A DNA stretch of 64,000 bases from DATFDN01 sp963818885. Lineage in GTDB: Bacteria > Pseudomonadota > Alphaproteobacteria > Acetobacterales > Acetobacteraceae. This document shows, piece after piece, positions 46,219 through 56,155 of this stretch. The notes under the pieces were generated by a model. It did no database searches, was not told the DNA's origin, and worked only from the letters and a program-made list of their open reading frames with translations. Where the stretch lies: positions 620,001-684,000 of the forward strand of contig CAWFTP010000003.1 of NCBI GenBank assembly GCA_963818885.1, given 5' to 3'. Each line of letters begins with the position of its first letter. The first letter of the stretch is position 1. A program made the position numbers and the translations under genes.

Positions 46219-46777
46219 GCGCACCGGGATCGCCGCCCTTGCCGATACGTTTCGACACGCCCGTCGGAAACGGTCTCGGAGAGGACACAGGCGTCAGATT
46301 TGATCTCGGCTTTGGTCCGACTACCTTGAGTGGAACGCTCTACGTGGGGAGATTTTCAACCAACTCGCTTGACTTTTCCAGTTCAGTCGGAGGAGGAACG
46401 TACAAAATAGGTCCGGAGTTTCTCCATTACGCCGGAACCTTCGTCCGGCAGCGCCCCGAGGATGTTCCGGAACCCTCGACAGTCGCACTGCTCGGCATCG
46501 CGCTCGCCAGCGTCGGCAGCGCATATCGCGGTCGCCGCTGCGGTTGAACGACGATCCAGGGCAAATCTGAAAGCGTGCCGGCCCGTCCTACTGCCGGTCA
46601 TAAGGAGAGACGGCACTTGCACTATCTTGAGGTCCCATAGTTTGGGGCGCCGGGGCGCAGTGCTCCTTGCCCTCCGAATTTAATGGCATTCCGCGGACAT
46701 CATGCGGACATTTACTAAAGCGATCGGCCTCATCTCGGCTGGCGCTCGCTTATGTCTTTGAATTTGCTAGGTCCCTT

Positions 46778-46854
<77 letters not shown>

Positions 46855-46912
46855 GACCGGGGCGGGCACATAGCAGCACGCGCGCGGCTTTGAAACCCCC
46901 GGACCGGCCCTC

Positions 46913-47808
46913 TCAGGGCCAGGTGACCAACGGGCGGCAGGCTCATCAGGATCGCCTCGATATTGCCGCCCGTCTTCAGCCCGAACAGCGTGCCGCGGTC
47001 GTAGAGCAGGTTGAACTCCACGTAGCGCCCCCGCCGCACCAGCTGATGCGCACGGTCCGCCTCGGTCCAGGGCGCCCTCATCCGCCGACGCACGATCGCG
47101 GGGTACACTCCCAGGAACGCCTCGCCCACGTCGCGCACGAAGGCGAAGTCGGCCTCGACGTCGCCGGTGTCGAGGTGATCGAAGAAAATCCCCCCCGCGC
47201 CGCGAGGCTCGCCCCGGTGCGGCAGAAAGAAGTAGCGGTCGCACCAGTCCTTGAACGCCGCGTAGTCGCCCGGCCGGTGGCGGTCGCAGGCGGCGCGCAG
47301 CGCGGCGTGGAACGCGGCCGCGTCCTCCTGGCTCGCCGCCGCCTCGGGCCGCATCGGCGTCAGGTCGGCCCCGCCGCCGAACCACCCGCGCGTCGTCAGC
47401 AGCATCCGCGTGTTCATGTGCGCGGCCGGGACATGCGGGCTTGCGCGGGTGGGCGACCACGCTGATCCCGCTCGCCCAGAATCGCGGATCCTCTTCGGCG
47501 CCGGGGATCTGGCCGCGGAATGCCTCGCTGAACGTACCCTGCACGGTGGAGACGTTCACCCCGGCCTTCTCGAACACCTCGCCATGCAGCAGGCTCATCA
47601 TCCCGCCGCCGCCCGGTTCGGCGTCATCGGACGGGCGCGACCACGCCGTGCGCGCGAAGCGAGCTCCCGTGCCGTTCGCGGCTGCGTCCTCGATCGCCTC
47701 GAACGCCGCGCAGAGGCGGTCGCGCAGCGCCTCGAACCATGCCCGCGCGCGCCCGCGCAGCGCTGCGTGCGGCGCCGTCGATGGGGAGGGAGTGAGGCGA
47801 TCCTGCAT
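46913..47808 (-). pseudogene. hemF: coproporphyrinogen III oxidase (aerobic), frameshifted
   Basis: ATG 47808 gives the N-terminal half, including GGGGMMSLLHGEVFEKAGVN and FWASGISVVAHP. The frame changes near 47437, then resumes with NTRMLLTTRGWFGGGADLTP, a FKDWCDRYFFLPHRGE block and YVEFNLLYDRGTLFGLKTGG. A second change near 46947 gives the natural end LVTWP with TGA at 46913. The enzyme converts coproporphyrinogen III to protoporphyrinogen IX with O2 in haem synthesis. Two inserted bases in a gene normally needed for haem synthesis suggest assembly errors. Confidence 0.87.
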
Positions 47809-47958
47809 CGGGGGTCTTGTTCCGGAACCGCTGTCGGGCTAGCCCCTTCGGCGCGGCATGCTGCGGGCGCGAATGCGCTTCCCTGCGGGCCGCCGCCTGG
47901 GGCTTGCCTCATGCGCGCATGATGACATAAGGCCGCCGCAACGAGGAACGCTCCGCCC

Positions 47959-49227
47959 ATGGCCGGACTGCACAGCAGCGACTACCAGAACCCGGTGCTG
48001 AACTGGATCGACACCCGCCTGCCGATCTTCAGCATGATGCACAAGGAATACGGCGCGTTCCCTACGCCTAAGAACTTCAACTACCTGTGGAATTTCGGCG
48101 CCCTCGCGACAGTGACGCTGGCCGTCATGATGATCACCGGCATCTTCCTCGCGATGCAGTACCAGCCGAACACGACGCTCGCGTTCGACTCCGTCCAGCG
48201 CATCATGCGCGACGTGAACTACGGCTGGATGATCCGCTACATCCACCAGGTCGGCGCCTCGATGTTCTTCATCGTGGTGTACATCCATATCCTGCGGGGC
48301 ATGTACTACGGCTCGTACAAGAAGCCGCGCGAGCTCCTGTGGATGATCGGCGTCGTCATCCTGCTGCTGCTCATGGCGACCGCCTTCATGGGATATGTGC
48401 TGCCTTGGGGCCAGATGTCGTTCTGGGGCGCGACCGTCATCACCAACCTGTTCTCCGCCTTCCCGGTTATCGGGCACGGCATCGTCACCCTGCTGTGGGG
48501 CGGCTTCAGCGTCGACAACCCGACCCTCAACCGCTTTTTCGCGCTGCATTACCTGCTGCCCTTCATCATCGTCGGCGTGGTGTTCTTGCACGTCGTCGCG
48601 CTGCACATCACCGGGTCCAACAACCCGTTGGGGATCGACCCGAAGGGTCCGCAGGACACCGTCCCCTTCCACCCGTACTACACAACGAAGGACAGCGTCG
48701 GGCTGTGCGCCTTCCTCGCGATCTGGGCGTTCATCGTATTCTTCGTCCCGAACCTCCTGAACGATCCCAACAACTTCATCCCGGCCAACCCGCTGCAGAC
48801 CCCGCCCGACATCGTCCCCGAATGGTACTTCCTGCCGTTCTACGCGATGCTCCGCTCAGTGCCGAACAAGCTCGGCGGCGTCTGCATCATGTTCTCCTCG
48901 ATCCTGGTGCTGTTCTTCCTCCCCTGGCTCGATACCAGCCGGGTCCGCAGCGCGCGCTTCCGGCCGATCTTCCGCCAGGTCATCTGGGTGTGGGTCGCCG
49001 CCTGCATCGTGCTCGGCGCGGTCGGCGCCCATCCGCCGGAGGGCATCTGGGTAGTGATCGGCCGCGTGGCCACCCTCTACTACTTCTTCCACTTCCTGGT
49101 GCTGCTGCCGATCCTGGGCAAGGTCGAGAAGACGCTGCCGTTGCCCGAGAGTATCAGCGTCGCCGTGTTGCGCGGCGGCGGGCCGCTGCCCGCCGGGGCC
49201 GCCGCCAAGCCGATGGAGCGGGCGTGA
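47959..49227 (+). CDS. petB: cytochrome b of the bc1 complex
   Basis: A 422-residue integral membrane protein with eight predicted helices. The haem-ligand helices contain RYIHQVGASMFFIVVYIHIL and FFALHYLLPFIIVGVVFLHV. GYVLPWGQMSFWGATVITNL forms the Qo-site helix, and PEWYFLPFYA is the PEWY motif. It is full length. It transfers electrons from ubiquinol in complex III. It overlaps the start of petC by one base. No Rieske (petA) gene precedes it. The upstream gene is hemF on the other strand. Confidence 0.95.
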   Translation: MAGLHSSDYQNPVLNWIDTRLPIFSMMHKEYGAFPTPKNFNYLWNFGALATVTLAVMMITGIFLAMQYQPNTTLAFDSVQRIMRDVNYGWMIRYIHQVGASMFFIVVYIHILRGMYYGSYKKPRELLWMIGVVILLLLMATAFMGYVLPWGQMSFWGATVITNLFSAFPVIGHGIVTLLWGGFSVDNPTLNRFFALHYLLPFIIVGVVFLHVVALHITGSNNPLGIDPKGPQDTVPFHPYYTTKDSVGLCAFLAIWAFIVFFVPNLLNDPNNFIPANPLQTPPDIVPEWYFLPFYAMLRSVPNKLGGVCIMFSSILVLFFLPWLDTSRVRSARFRPIFRQVIWVWVAACIVLGAVGAHPPEGIWVVIGRVATLYYFFHFLVLLPILGKVEKTLPLPESISVAVLRGGGPLPAGAAAKPMERA

Positions 49228-49984
49228 TGCGCGCACTCCGCTCGGCGCTCGCCGCCGCGCTGCTCGGCCTCGCCGCTCTCGCGGCCCCCGCCCTCGCCCA
49301 GGAAGCGCCGCTCCCGAACGAGAGTTGGAGCTTCGGCGGGCTGTTCGGCAGCTATGACCTCGCCGCCGCCCAGCGGGGCTTCTGGGTCTATTACAAGGTC
49401 TGCTCGACCTGCCACTCGATGAACCTGCTACACTATCGCGACCTCGCCGGAATCGGCATCAGTGAGGGCCAGATCAAGGCCATCGCCGCCGGGGTCACGG
49501 TGCCGCACGGGGTCAACGACCAGGGCGAGGCGGTCACCGGGCCCGCCCTGCCGGCGGATCAGTTCCGCGCCCCCTTCCCCAACGAGGAAGCCGCCCGCGC
49601 CGCGCTCGGCGGCGCCGTGCCGCCCGACCTGTCGCTGATCATCAACGCGCGCGAGGGCCACGCGAACTATGTCTACGGGATCCTCACCGGCTTCGTGAAC
49701 CCGCCCAAGGGCTTCACCGTGCCAGCGGGACGGTACTACAACGAGCAGTTCCCCGGGAACCTGATCGCCATGCCGCCGCCGCTGCACGACGACGCGGTGG
49801 AGTATGCCGACGGCACCAAGGCCACCGTGCCGCAGATGGCGCATGACGTCGTGACCTTCCTCGCCTGGGCCGCCAACCCCGAGCTCGTCCAGCGCAAGCA
49901 GATCGGCGTCCGCGTGGTGCTGTTCCTGCTGCTGCTCACCGGGCTGACCTACGCCGCCAAGCGCAAGGTCTGGGCCGACGTGCA

Positions 49985-49988
<4 letters not shown>
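49227..49988 (+). CDS. petC: cytochrome c1 of the bc1 complex
   Basis: A 253-residue protein with a signal peptide (cleavage near AQE, residues 25-26). The haem-binding CSTCH is at 59-63. ANYVYGILTG and AMPPPLHDD are typical (the Met ligand is in the latter block). A C-terminal membrane anchor (VVLFLLLLTGLTYAA) precedes KRKVWADVH. ATG 49227 overlaps the petB stop. The mtnP gene follows with a four-base overlap, so all three are coupled. Confidence 0.94.
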
Positions 49989-50871
<883 letters not shown>

Positions 50872-50872
<1 letters not shown>

Positions 50873-51955
50873 TGGCCCGCCGCCCGCCGCGCGCGGTCGG
50901 GCTCGCCCTGCAAGGGGGCGGATCGCACGGCGCCTTCACCTGGGGCGTGCTCGACCGGCTGATGGAGCTGGTGGAGGCGAGCGGGTTGCGGATCGCCGGG
51001 TTTAGCGGCGCCAGCGCGGGTGGCATCAACGCCGCGCTCTGTGCCGCCGGCCTCGCCATCGGGGGCCCCGCCGAGGCACGGGCCGGGCTGCGCGCCTTCT
51101 GGGAGGCGCTGTCCCGCCGTGGCGCCGCGCTCGGCAACCCGCTGTTCGGCTTCGCCGACCCCGGTATCGGCGGCTTCAACATAGATTGGAGCCCCGGCGC
51201 CATCCTGTTGGAGGCCGCCGGCCTCGTCGTCTCGCCCTACACCAATCCGCTCTACGTCGATGCGCTCGCTCCGCTGCTGCGCGATGCGTTCCCGCCGGCC
51301 ACGCTGGCTGCGCTGAACGCGGCCGAGGCGCCGCGCATCTTCGTCTCGGCGACCAATGTCGGCACCAACGCGCTCGCGCTGTTCACCCAGCCCGACGTCA
51401 CGATCGATACGCTGCGCGCCACCGCCTGCCTGCCCTCGGAGTTCCGGGCCGTGCAGATCGGGGACGGCTACTTCTGGGACGGCGGCTATCTGGGCAATCC
51501 GGCGCTCGACCCGCTACTCGACCTCGCCGACGACCTGCTTCTCGTGCTGATCAACCCGCTCGCCTATGACCGTCCGCCGCCGACCAGCGCGCGCCAGATC
51601 CTGGACCGGCTCAACCAGGTCACCTTCAACGCTGCCCTGGTGCGGGAGCTGAACGCGATCGAGGCGGTGAACAAAGTGCTGCGGGCGCAGGGCAAGCCGC
51701 CCGGCGGCAAGTCCACGGCCGGGCGCTACCGGCCGATCCGCATCCACGCGATCGAGAGCGAGCGGTTCATGCAGGCCCTCGGCGTCGTCTCCAAGAGCAG
51801 CACGTCCTGGCCGCTGATCGAGGCGCTGTTCGAGAAGGGCCGCGAGGCGGCGGACCACTGGACAAGCGAGCACCACGACAAACTCGGCCGCGAGTTCCTC
51901 GTTCGCGGTCAAGTCGGCTCTGATCGACCCGGTGTTGAAGGACAAGCCGGGCTGA
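50872..51955 (+). pseudogene. patatin-like phospholipase, frameshifted near its end
   Basis: A protein of about 360 residues. The oxyanion loop is GLALQGGGSHGAFTWGVLD, the nucleophile elbow GASAGG (Ser about 47) and the DGG Asp motif (FWDGGYLGNP) are complete, so a catalytic Ser-Asp dyad exists. The main frame goes out of register after DKLGREFL near 51900. The alternate frame gives SALIDPVLKDKPG and a stop at 51953. The start GTG 50872 overlaps the mtnP stop. It probably acts as a cytoplasmic acyl hydrolase. Substrate unknown. Confidence 0.83.
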
Positions 51956-52001
51956 AATCGCGTTCCCTAACCATTCCAGATGCGTACTTCGCGCCACGGC
52001 G

Positions 52002-52067
52002 GGCCGCGCCGGTGCGTACTTCCGACCCCCTGGAGGGGTCGCGGTCGCGTACATCGGTGGCGCGGCC
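52002..52067. terminator. large imperfect inverted repeat between convergent genes
   Basis: Outer 9-bp arms GGCCGCGCC (52002-52010) and GGCGCGGCC (52059-52067) enclose an inner 7-bp stem (CGACCCC at 52023-52029 with GGGGTCG at 52035-52041, five-base loop). It lies between the patatin and Lrp gene ends (convergent), and may serve as a bidirectional terminator. No T-run is present. Confidence 0.4.
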
Positions 52068-52125
52068 GGCGCCAAAGCGGATACACGAGGCAACCGAAGG
52101 CGGGCGGGCGAGATCGGCTTCTGGT

Positions 52126-52599
52126 CTAGGTCAGCGGCAGGCGATCCGTATCCTTCAGCCGCTCCAGGGCCATCAGCGAATGCACCTGCGCGATCGTCCC
52201 GTGCGGTAGCAGCACGTCGTTCACCAGCGCCGCCAACTGGCGCAGATCGGGCACCGCGACGCGCAGGATGTAGTCGGCCTCGCCGGTGACCGCGAAGGCC
52301 TGCTGGATCGCCCCGGTGTGAGCGACCAGGTCGCGAAACAGTCGCGCATTGTCGGGCGAGTGCCGCAGCAACGTCACCTGCACGAAGGCGATCACGCCGA
52401 AGCCCATCCGGTCCGGGACGAGGCGCGCGTGATAGCCCGCGATCAGCCCCGCCTCCTCCAGCCGGGCGCGCCGGCGCGAGCATTGCGAGGGCGACAGGCC
52501 GACCCGCTCCGCGAGGTCCTGGATCGTGAGGCGCGCGTCGTCCTGGAGCGCGTCAAGGAGCCGGTAGTCGAACCCGTCAAGGTTGGGCTTATTTTGCAT
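52126..52599 (-). CDS. Lrp/AsnC-family regulator
   Basis: A 157-residue regulator. DYRLLDALQDDARLTIQDLA leads into the helix-turn-helix (GLSPSQCSRRRARLEEAGLI). The RAM ligand domain has VTLLRHSPDNARLF, then AVTGEADYILRVAVPD. ATG 52599 is chosen because the upstream extension lacks conserved sequence. It diverges from hppD, the classic layout for a local activator or repressor of tyrosine breakdown. That function is inferred from position. Confidence 0.9.
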   Translation of the reverse strand: MQNKPNLDGFDYRLLDALQDDARLTIQDLAERVGLSPSQCSRRRARLEEAGLIAGYHARLVPDRMGFGVIAFVQVTLLRHSPDNARLFRDLVAHTGAIQQAFAVTGEADYILRVAVPDLRQLAALVNDVLLPHGTIAQVHSLMALERLKDTDRLPLT

Positions 52600-52712
52600 C
52601 AAATCGCCTCGGTGCGCGAAATTCTTGCGCCATCCAGCCCAATAGCGCACCATTTTGCAAGCACTTCGCGCCTAAGCCGTGCAACTCTGCGCCATCAGCT
52701 CGGGAGCACGTC

Positions 52713-53843
52713 ATGGGTCCGTATCCGCACGAAGCACCGCCCGCCAAGATCACCACGGAAAACCCGGCAGGCACCGATGGCTTCGGGTTCGTCGAGTACG
52801 TTCACCCCGATCCCGCCGCGCTGCACAGCCTGTTCCGCACCATGGGCTTCACTCCCGTCGCGAAGCACCGGAGCAAGGCGATCACCCTCTATCGCCAGGG
52901 CGAAGTGAACTATCTCGCTCAACGAGGAGCCCCGCAGCCAGGCCGTCCGCTTCGCGGCCGCGCATGGTCCCTGCGCCGCCTCGATAGCGTTCCACGTCGT
53001 GGACGCGCAGCACGCCTATCGCCGCGCGATCGAGAACGGCGCCGAGCCCGTTGACCCCGCCGACGGCACGCTTGCGATGGACGTACCCGTGGTGCGCGGG
53101 ATCGGCGGCTCGCTGCTCTATTTCCTCGACCGCTACGGCGCTAAGGGCTCGCCGTTCGATGCCGGAATTCGAGTGGCTCGGCGCGCACGACCCGAAGCCC
53201 GCGGGCGAGAGCCTGTTGTACATCGACCACCTCACCCACAATGTCGGCCGCGGCCGGATGGATTTGTGGGCCAGCTTCTACGAGCGCATCTTCAACTTCC
53301 GCGAGATCCGCTACTTCGACATCAAGGGCGAATACACCGGCCTCTTCTCCCGCGCGCTGACCTCGCCCGGACGGCAAGATCCGCATTCCGATCAACGAGA
53401 GCGCGGACGACAAGAGCCAGATCGAGGAGTACCTGCACGCCTACAAGGGCGAAGGCATCCAGCACATCGCCTGCGGCTGCCGCGACATCTACGCAACCGT
53501 CGAATCGCTGCGCGCGCGCGGGCTCGCCTTCATGCCCTCGCCGCCCGCGACCTATTACGAGCGGGTCGACACGCGCATCCCTGGCCACGGCGAGGATGTG
53601 GCGCGGCTGCGGCGCGACGGCATCCTGATCGACGGCGAGGGCGCGGTGGCGCTCGGCGCGACCGAGGGTCGGATGACCAGGGCGCTGCTGCAGATCTTCT
53701 CGGCCAACGCGATCGGCCCGATCTTTTTCGAGTTCATCCAGCGCAAGGGCGACGAGGGCTTCGGCGAGGGCAATTTCCGTGCCCTCTTCCTCTCGATCGA
53801 GGAGGACCAGCGCCGCCGCGGCGTGCTGAAGCCGGCGGCCTGA
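52713..53843 (+). pseudogene. hppD: 4-hydroxyphenylpyruvate dioxygenase, frameshifted
   Basis: The gene passes through all three frames in order, as three one-base insertions would cause (near 52917, 53160 and 53371). Joined, it gives a normal HPPD of about 376 residues. Blocks include FVEYVHPDP, AFHVVDAQHAY (first His), YIDHLTHNVGRGRMDLWASF, EGIQHIACGC and the C-terminal FFEFIQRKGDEGFGEGNF. It converts 4-hydroxyphenylpyruvate to homogentisate in tyrosine breakdown. It diverges from the Lrp gene, with the ATG after GGGAG. The orderly +1 steps point to assembly error. Confidence 0.88.
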
Positions 53844-54494
53844 TCAGTCCCGCAGCAGTGGCGCCGCGGTCCGGGCCTGTAGCTCCTCGAATGGCAGGCT
53901 CGCGATTATGTCGCGCACCACGAAGCCGCGCGGCGTCACGTCGAGCACCGCGAGGTTGGTGTACACCCGCTTCACCGTCCCCTTCGCGGTCAGCGGATAG
54001 TCGCAGCGCCGCTTCAGCCGCGGCGCGCCGGCCTTGGTGGTGTGCTCCATGATCACCCACAGCCGGCGTGCGCCCACGGCGAGGTCCATCGCGCCGCCGA
54101 TCTGCTTGATCGCCTCGCCCGCCTTGTGCGCGTAGTTGGCGATGTCGCCCGTCTCCGACACCTCGAACGCGCCGAGCACCGAAAGGTCGAGATGCCCGCC
54201 GCGCGCGATCGCGAAGCTGTCGGCGTGATGCACCAGGCTTGCCCCGGTACGCAGCGTAATGTGGTTGACGCCGGCGTTGACGACGTACGGGTTCACCTCA
54301 TCCGGCGGCGGCGCCGGCCCGCCGCCGATGACGCCGTTCTCGGAATGAAAGATCACCTCGCGGTCGGCCGGCACATGATCGGCGACCTCGGTCGGAATGC
54401 CGATGCCGAGATTGACGACCCACCCTTCGGGTATGTCGTGCGCGGCACGCTCCGCCATTCCGGCGCGGTCGAGCGGGGTCCAGGACTGTGCCAT
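53844..54494 (-). CDS. scoB: 3-oxoacid CoA-transferase subunit B
   Basis: A 216-residue beta subunit of a family I CoA-transferase. VVNLGIGIPTEVADHVP and HSENGVIGGGPAP carry the catalytic Glu in ENG. ADSFAIARGGHLDLSVLGAF and MDLAVGARRLWVIMEHTTKA follow. These are scoB/PcaJ blocks. It moves CoA from succinyl-CoA to acetoacetate or 3-oxoadipate. Next to hppD, whose pathway yields acetoacetate, a role as SCOT is plausible (inference). It starts 10 bases after scoA. Confidence 0.9.
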   Translation of the reverse strand: MAQSWTPLDRAGMAERAAHDIPEGWVVNLGIGIPTEVADHVPADREVIFHSENGVIGGGPAPPPDEVNPYVVNAGVNHITLRTGASLVHHADSFAIARGGHLDLSVLGAFEVSETGDIANYAHKAGEAIKQIGGAMDLAVGARRLWVIMEHTTKAGAPRLKRRCDYPLTAKGTVKRVYTNLAVLDVTPRGFVVRDIIASLPFEELQARTAAPLLRD

Positions 54495-54504
54495 GTCGAT
54501 CCCT

Positions 54505-55169
54505 TCAGGCCGATGCGGGAACGTGGACGACGCGATCGACGAAGATGCCGGGCGTGTGGATCTGCCCCGGCAACAGCGTCGCCGAGCGCGACGACATGCG
54601 CTGGTCTGCGCGATGGCGAGTTCCGCCGCCATCGCCATGATCGGGTTGAAGTTGCGCTGCGTCTCCCGGAACGTCAGGTTGCCCCAGCGATCCGCCTCCC
54701 ACGCATCGAGCAGCGCCACGTCCGCGCGCAACGGGTGCTCGAGCATGCACAGCTTGCCGTTGATCTCGCGCAGCTCCCGGCCCTCCGCCAGCTCGGTCTG
54801 TGCGCCGGTCGGCGTATAGAAGCCCTCGATGCCGGCACCGCCCGCGCGGACACGCTCGGCGAGCGTGCCTTGCGGCACGATCTCCAGCTCTAGCTTGCCC
54901 TCGGTGAACAGGCGGCCGGCATCGCTCGCCGGACGGACGAAGCTGCAGATCAGCTTGCGCACCCGCCCGTGGTTGAGCAGGCGTGCCGTCGGGCTGTCCT
55001 CGCGTGGGCCGGCGTTGCATATCAGCGTGAGGTCGCCCGCGCCCTGCTCGATGAGCCCCTCGATCAGCGCGAGCGGCGTGCCGACGCCGAATCCGGCGAT
55101 CATCACGGTCGATCCGTCCTTGATGCCGGCGAGCGCGTCGGCCACGGAGGGGACGAACTTGTCTATCAT
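54505..55169 (-). pseudogene. scoA: 3-oxoacid CoA-transferase subunit A, frameshifted near its end
   Basis: The start MIDKFVPSVADALAGIKDGS, then VMIAGFGVGTPLALIEGL and ICNAGPREDSPTARLLNHGR, are family I CoA-transferase alpha blocks. After FNPIMAMAAELAIAQT (near 54605) the frame runs on into nonsense and would fuse to subunit B. In the other frame the natural end continues MSSRSATLLPGQIHTPGIFV and stops at 54505. It pairs with scoB to form the active heteromer. A missing base is the likely cause. Confidence 0.87.
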
Positions 55170-55222
55170 GGCGCAAGCCTAGCGTCCGTCCTCCGGCGCG
55201 CCAAGACGATCGAGGAACCGCC

Positions 55223-56155
55223 ATGAAGCACGCCCCGCCCGCGCTCGAGACTGTCTGGGTGGACGTGCCGGCGGATGCGCTGGAGGTGTACGAGGCGGCT
55301 CTGCGCGCCTGCCTGCGCGAGCGTCGCGACTATTCCCGACGAGATGACGGCGAAATGGCGCATCGAGGGCGTGCGGGAGTTCGCGCCGACGAGGCCTCGC
55401 TCGCGAATGCGCTGATCCTCGCCGCCGCGCTGAGCGGGGTCGAGGCGACACTGCATCGCGCCCCGACCCCGGCGGAGGGCTGGCTCGCCCGCACCTATGC
55501 GAGCTTCCCCGAGCAGCGCATCGGCCGGCGCTTCGCGGTGCGCGGAACGCATCTGACCGGAAGGGGACCGGCGGGCCGGATCACGCTGACCTTGGACGCC
55601 GGGATCGCCTTCGGCTCGGGCGAGCACGGCTCCACGCGCGGGTGCCTGCGCGCGCTGGAGCGGATGCACCGCCGTCCGCGCCGCATGCTCGATCTCGGCA
55701 CCGGCTCCGGCATCCTGGCGATGGCGATGGCGCAGCTGTTCGGCGTACGGGTGCGCGCGACCGATATCGATCCGTGGTCGGTGCGCCTCGCACGCCGGAA
55801 CGCGCGGGCGAACGGCGTCGCGCGGCTGATCGACATCCGGCCGGCGGACGGCTGGAACAGCCGCTTCGTGCGCGCGGGCGCGCCCTACGATCTTGTCACG
55901 GCGAACATATTGGCGCGCCCGCTCTCGCTGATGGCGCGCCATCTCGGCGCCAATCTCGCGCCGGGCGGGATCGCGATCCTCTCGGGGCTGCTCGACTCAC
56001 AGGCTCGCGTCGTGCTCGCCGCGCATCGCCGCGCCGGTCTGACGCTGGTCGCGACGATCCGCGAGGGTCGCTGGACGACGCTCGTCCTGCGCCGGCGTCA
56101 CTGGGCCTGCCGGGCCAGCGTCTGCGCCATCCACTCCGTGAGCGGTTCGTGCTGA
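55223..56155 (+). CDS. prmA: ribosomal protein L11 methyltransferase-like
   Basis: A protein of about 300 residues. The SAM-binding core is MLDLGTGSGILAMAMAQLFG, with ATDIDPWSVRLARRNARANG and ANILARPLSL (the NxxxxP-like NILA motif of PrmA). GIAFGSGEHGSTRGCL precedes it. It trimethylates L11 in other bacteria. The frame stays open, but residues about 37-57 look wrong. The other frame gives IPDEMTAKWRIEGVREFAP, so two compensating indels near 55332 and 55393 are likely. The end overlaps the convergent cytochrome gene by 58 bases, and the last 15 or so residues may be spurious. Confidence 0.82.
   Translation: MKHAPPALETVWVDVPADALEVYEAALRACLRERRDYSRRDDGEMAHRGRAGVRADEASLANALILAAALSGVEATLHRAPTPAEGWLARTYASFPEQRIGRRFAVRGTHLTGRGPAGRITLTLDAGIAFGSGEHGSTRGCLRALERMHRRPRRMLDLGTGSGILAMAMAQLFGVRVRATDIDPWSVRLARRNARANGVARLIDIRPADGWNSRFVRAGAPYDLVTANILARPLSLMARHLGANLAPGGIAILSGLLDSQARVVLAAHRRAGLTLVATIREGRWTTLVLRRRHWACRASVCAIHSVSGSC

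Larger units (their letters stand above)
44507..46547 (+). pseudogene. PEP-CTERM sorting-domain protein 2, split by an IS256-type element
   Basis: ATG 44507 follows GGAGGGAGGGAG and gives a signal peptide (MNKLWFGALAAATTMAQAPL, cleavage near ADV). The frame is broken at 44786 by the IS256-type copy. It resumes after the duplicated GCGCACCG at 46227 with SPPLPIRFDTPVGNGLGEDT and runs to a PEPSTVALLGIALASVGSA sorting signal with RGRR at 46547. Joining at the duplication restores one frame of about 200 residues. Together with protein 1 this was a tandem pair of exosortase substrates. Confidence 0.85.

Noticed and set aside
48087..49226. Long plus-strand frame ahead of petC
   Set aside because: It is the shadow of petB in another frame. 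petC begins at ATG 49227.
53844..55169. Natural fusion of CoA-transferase subunits A and B
   Set aside because: The junction is nonsense sequence; the other frame gives the proper end of subunit A, and subunit B has its own ATG at 54494.
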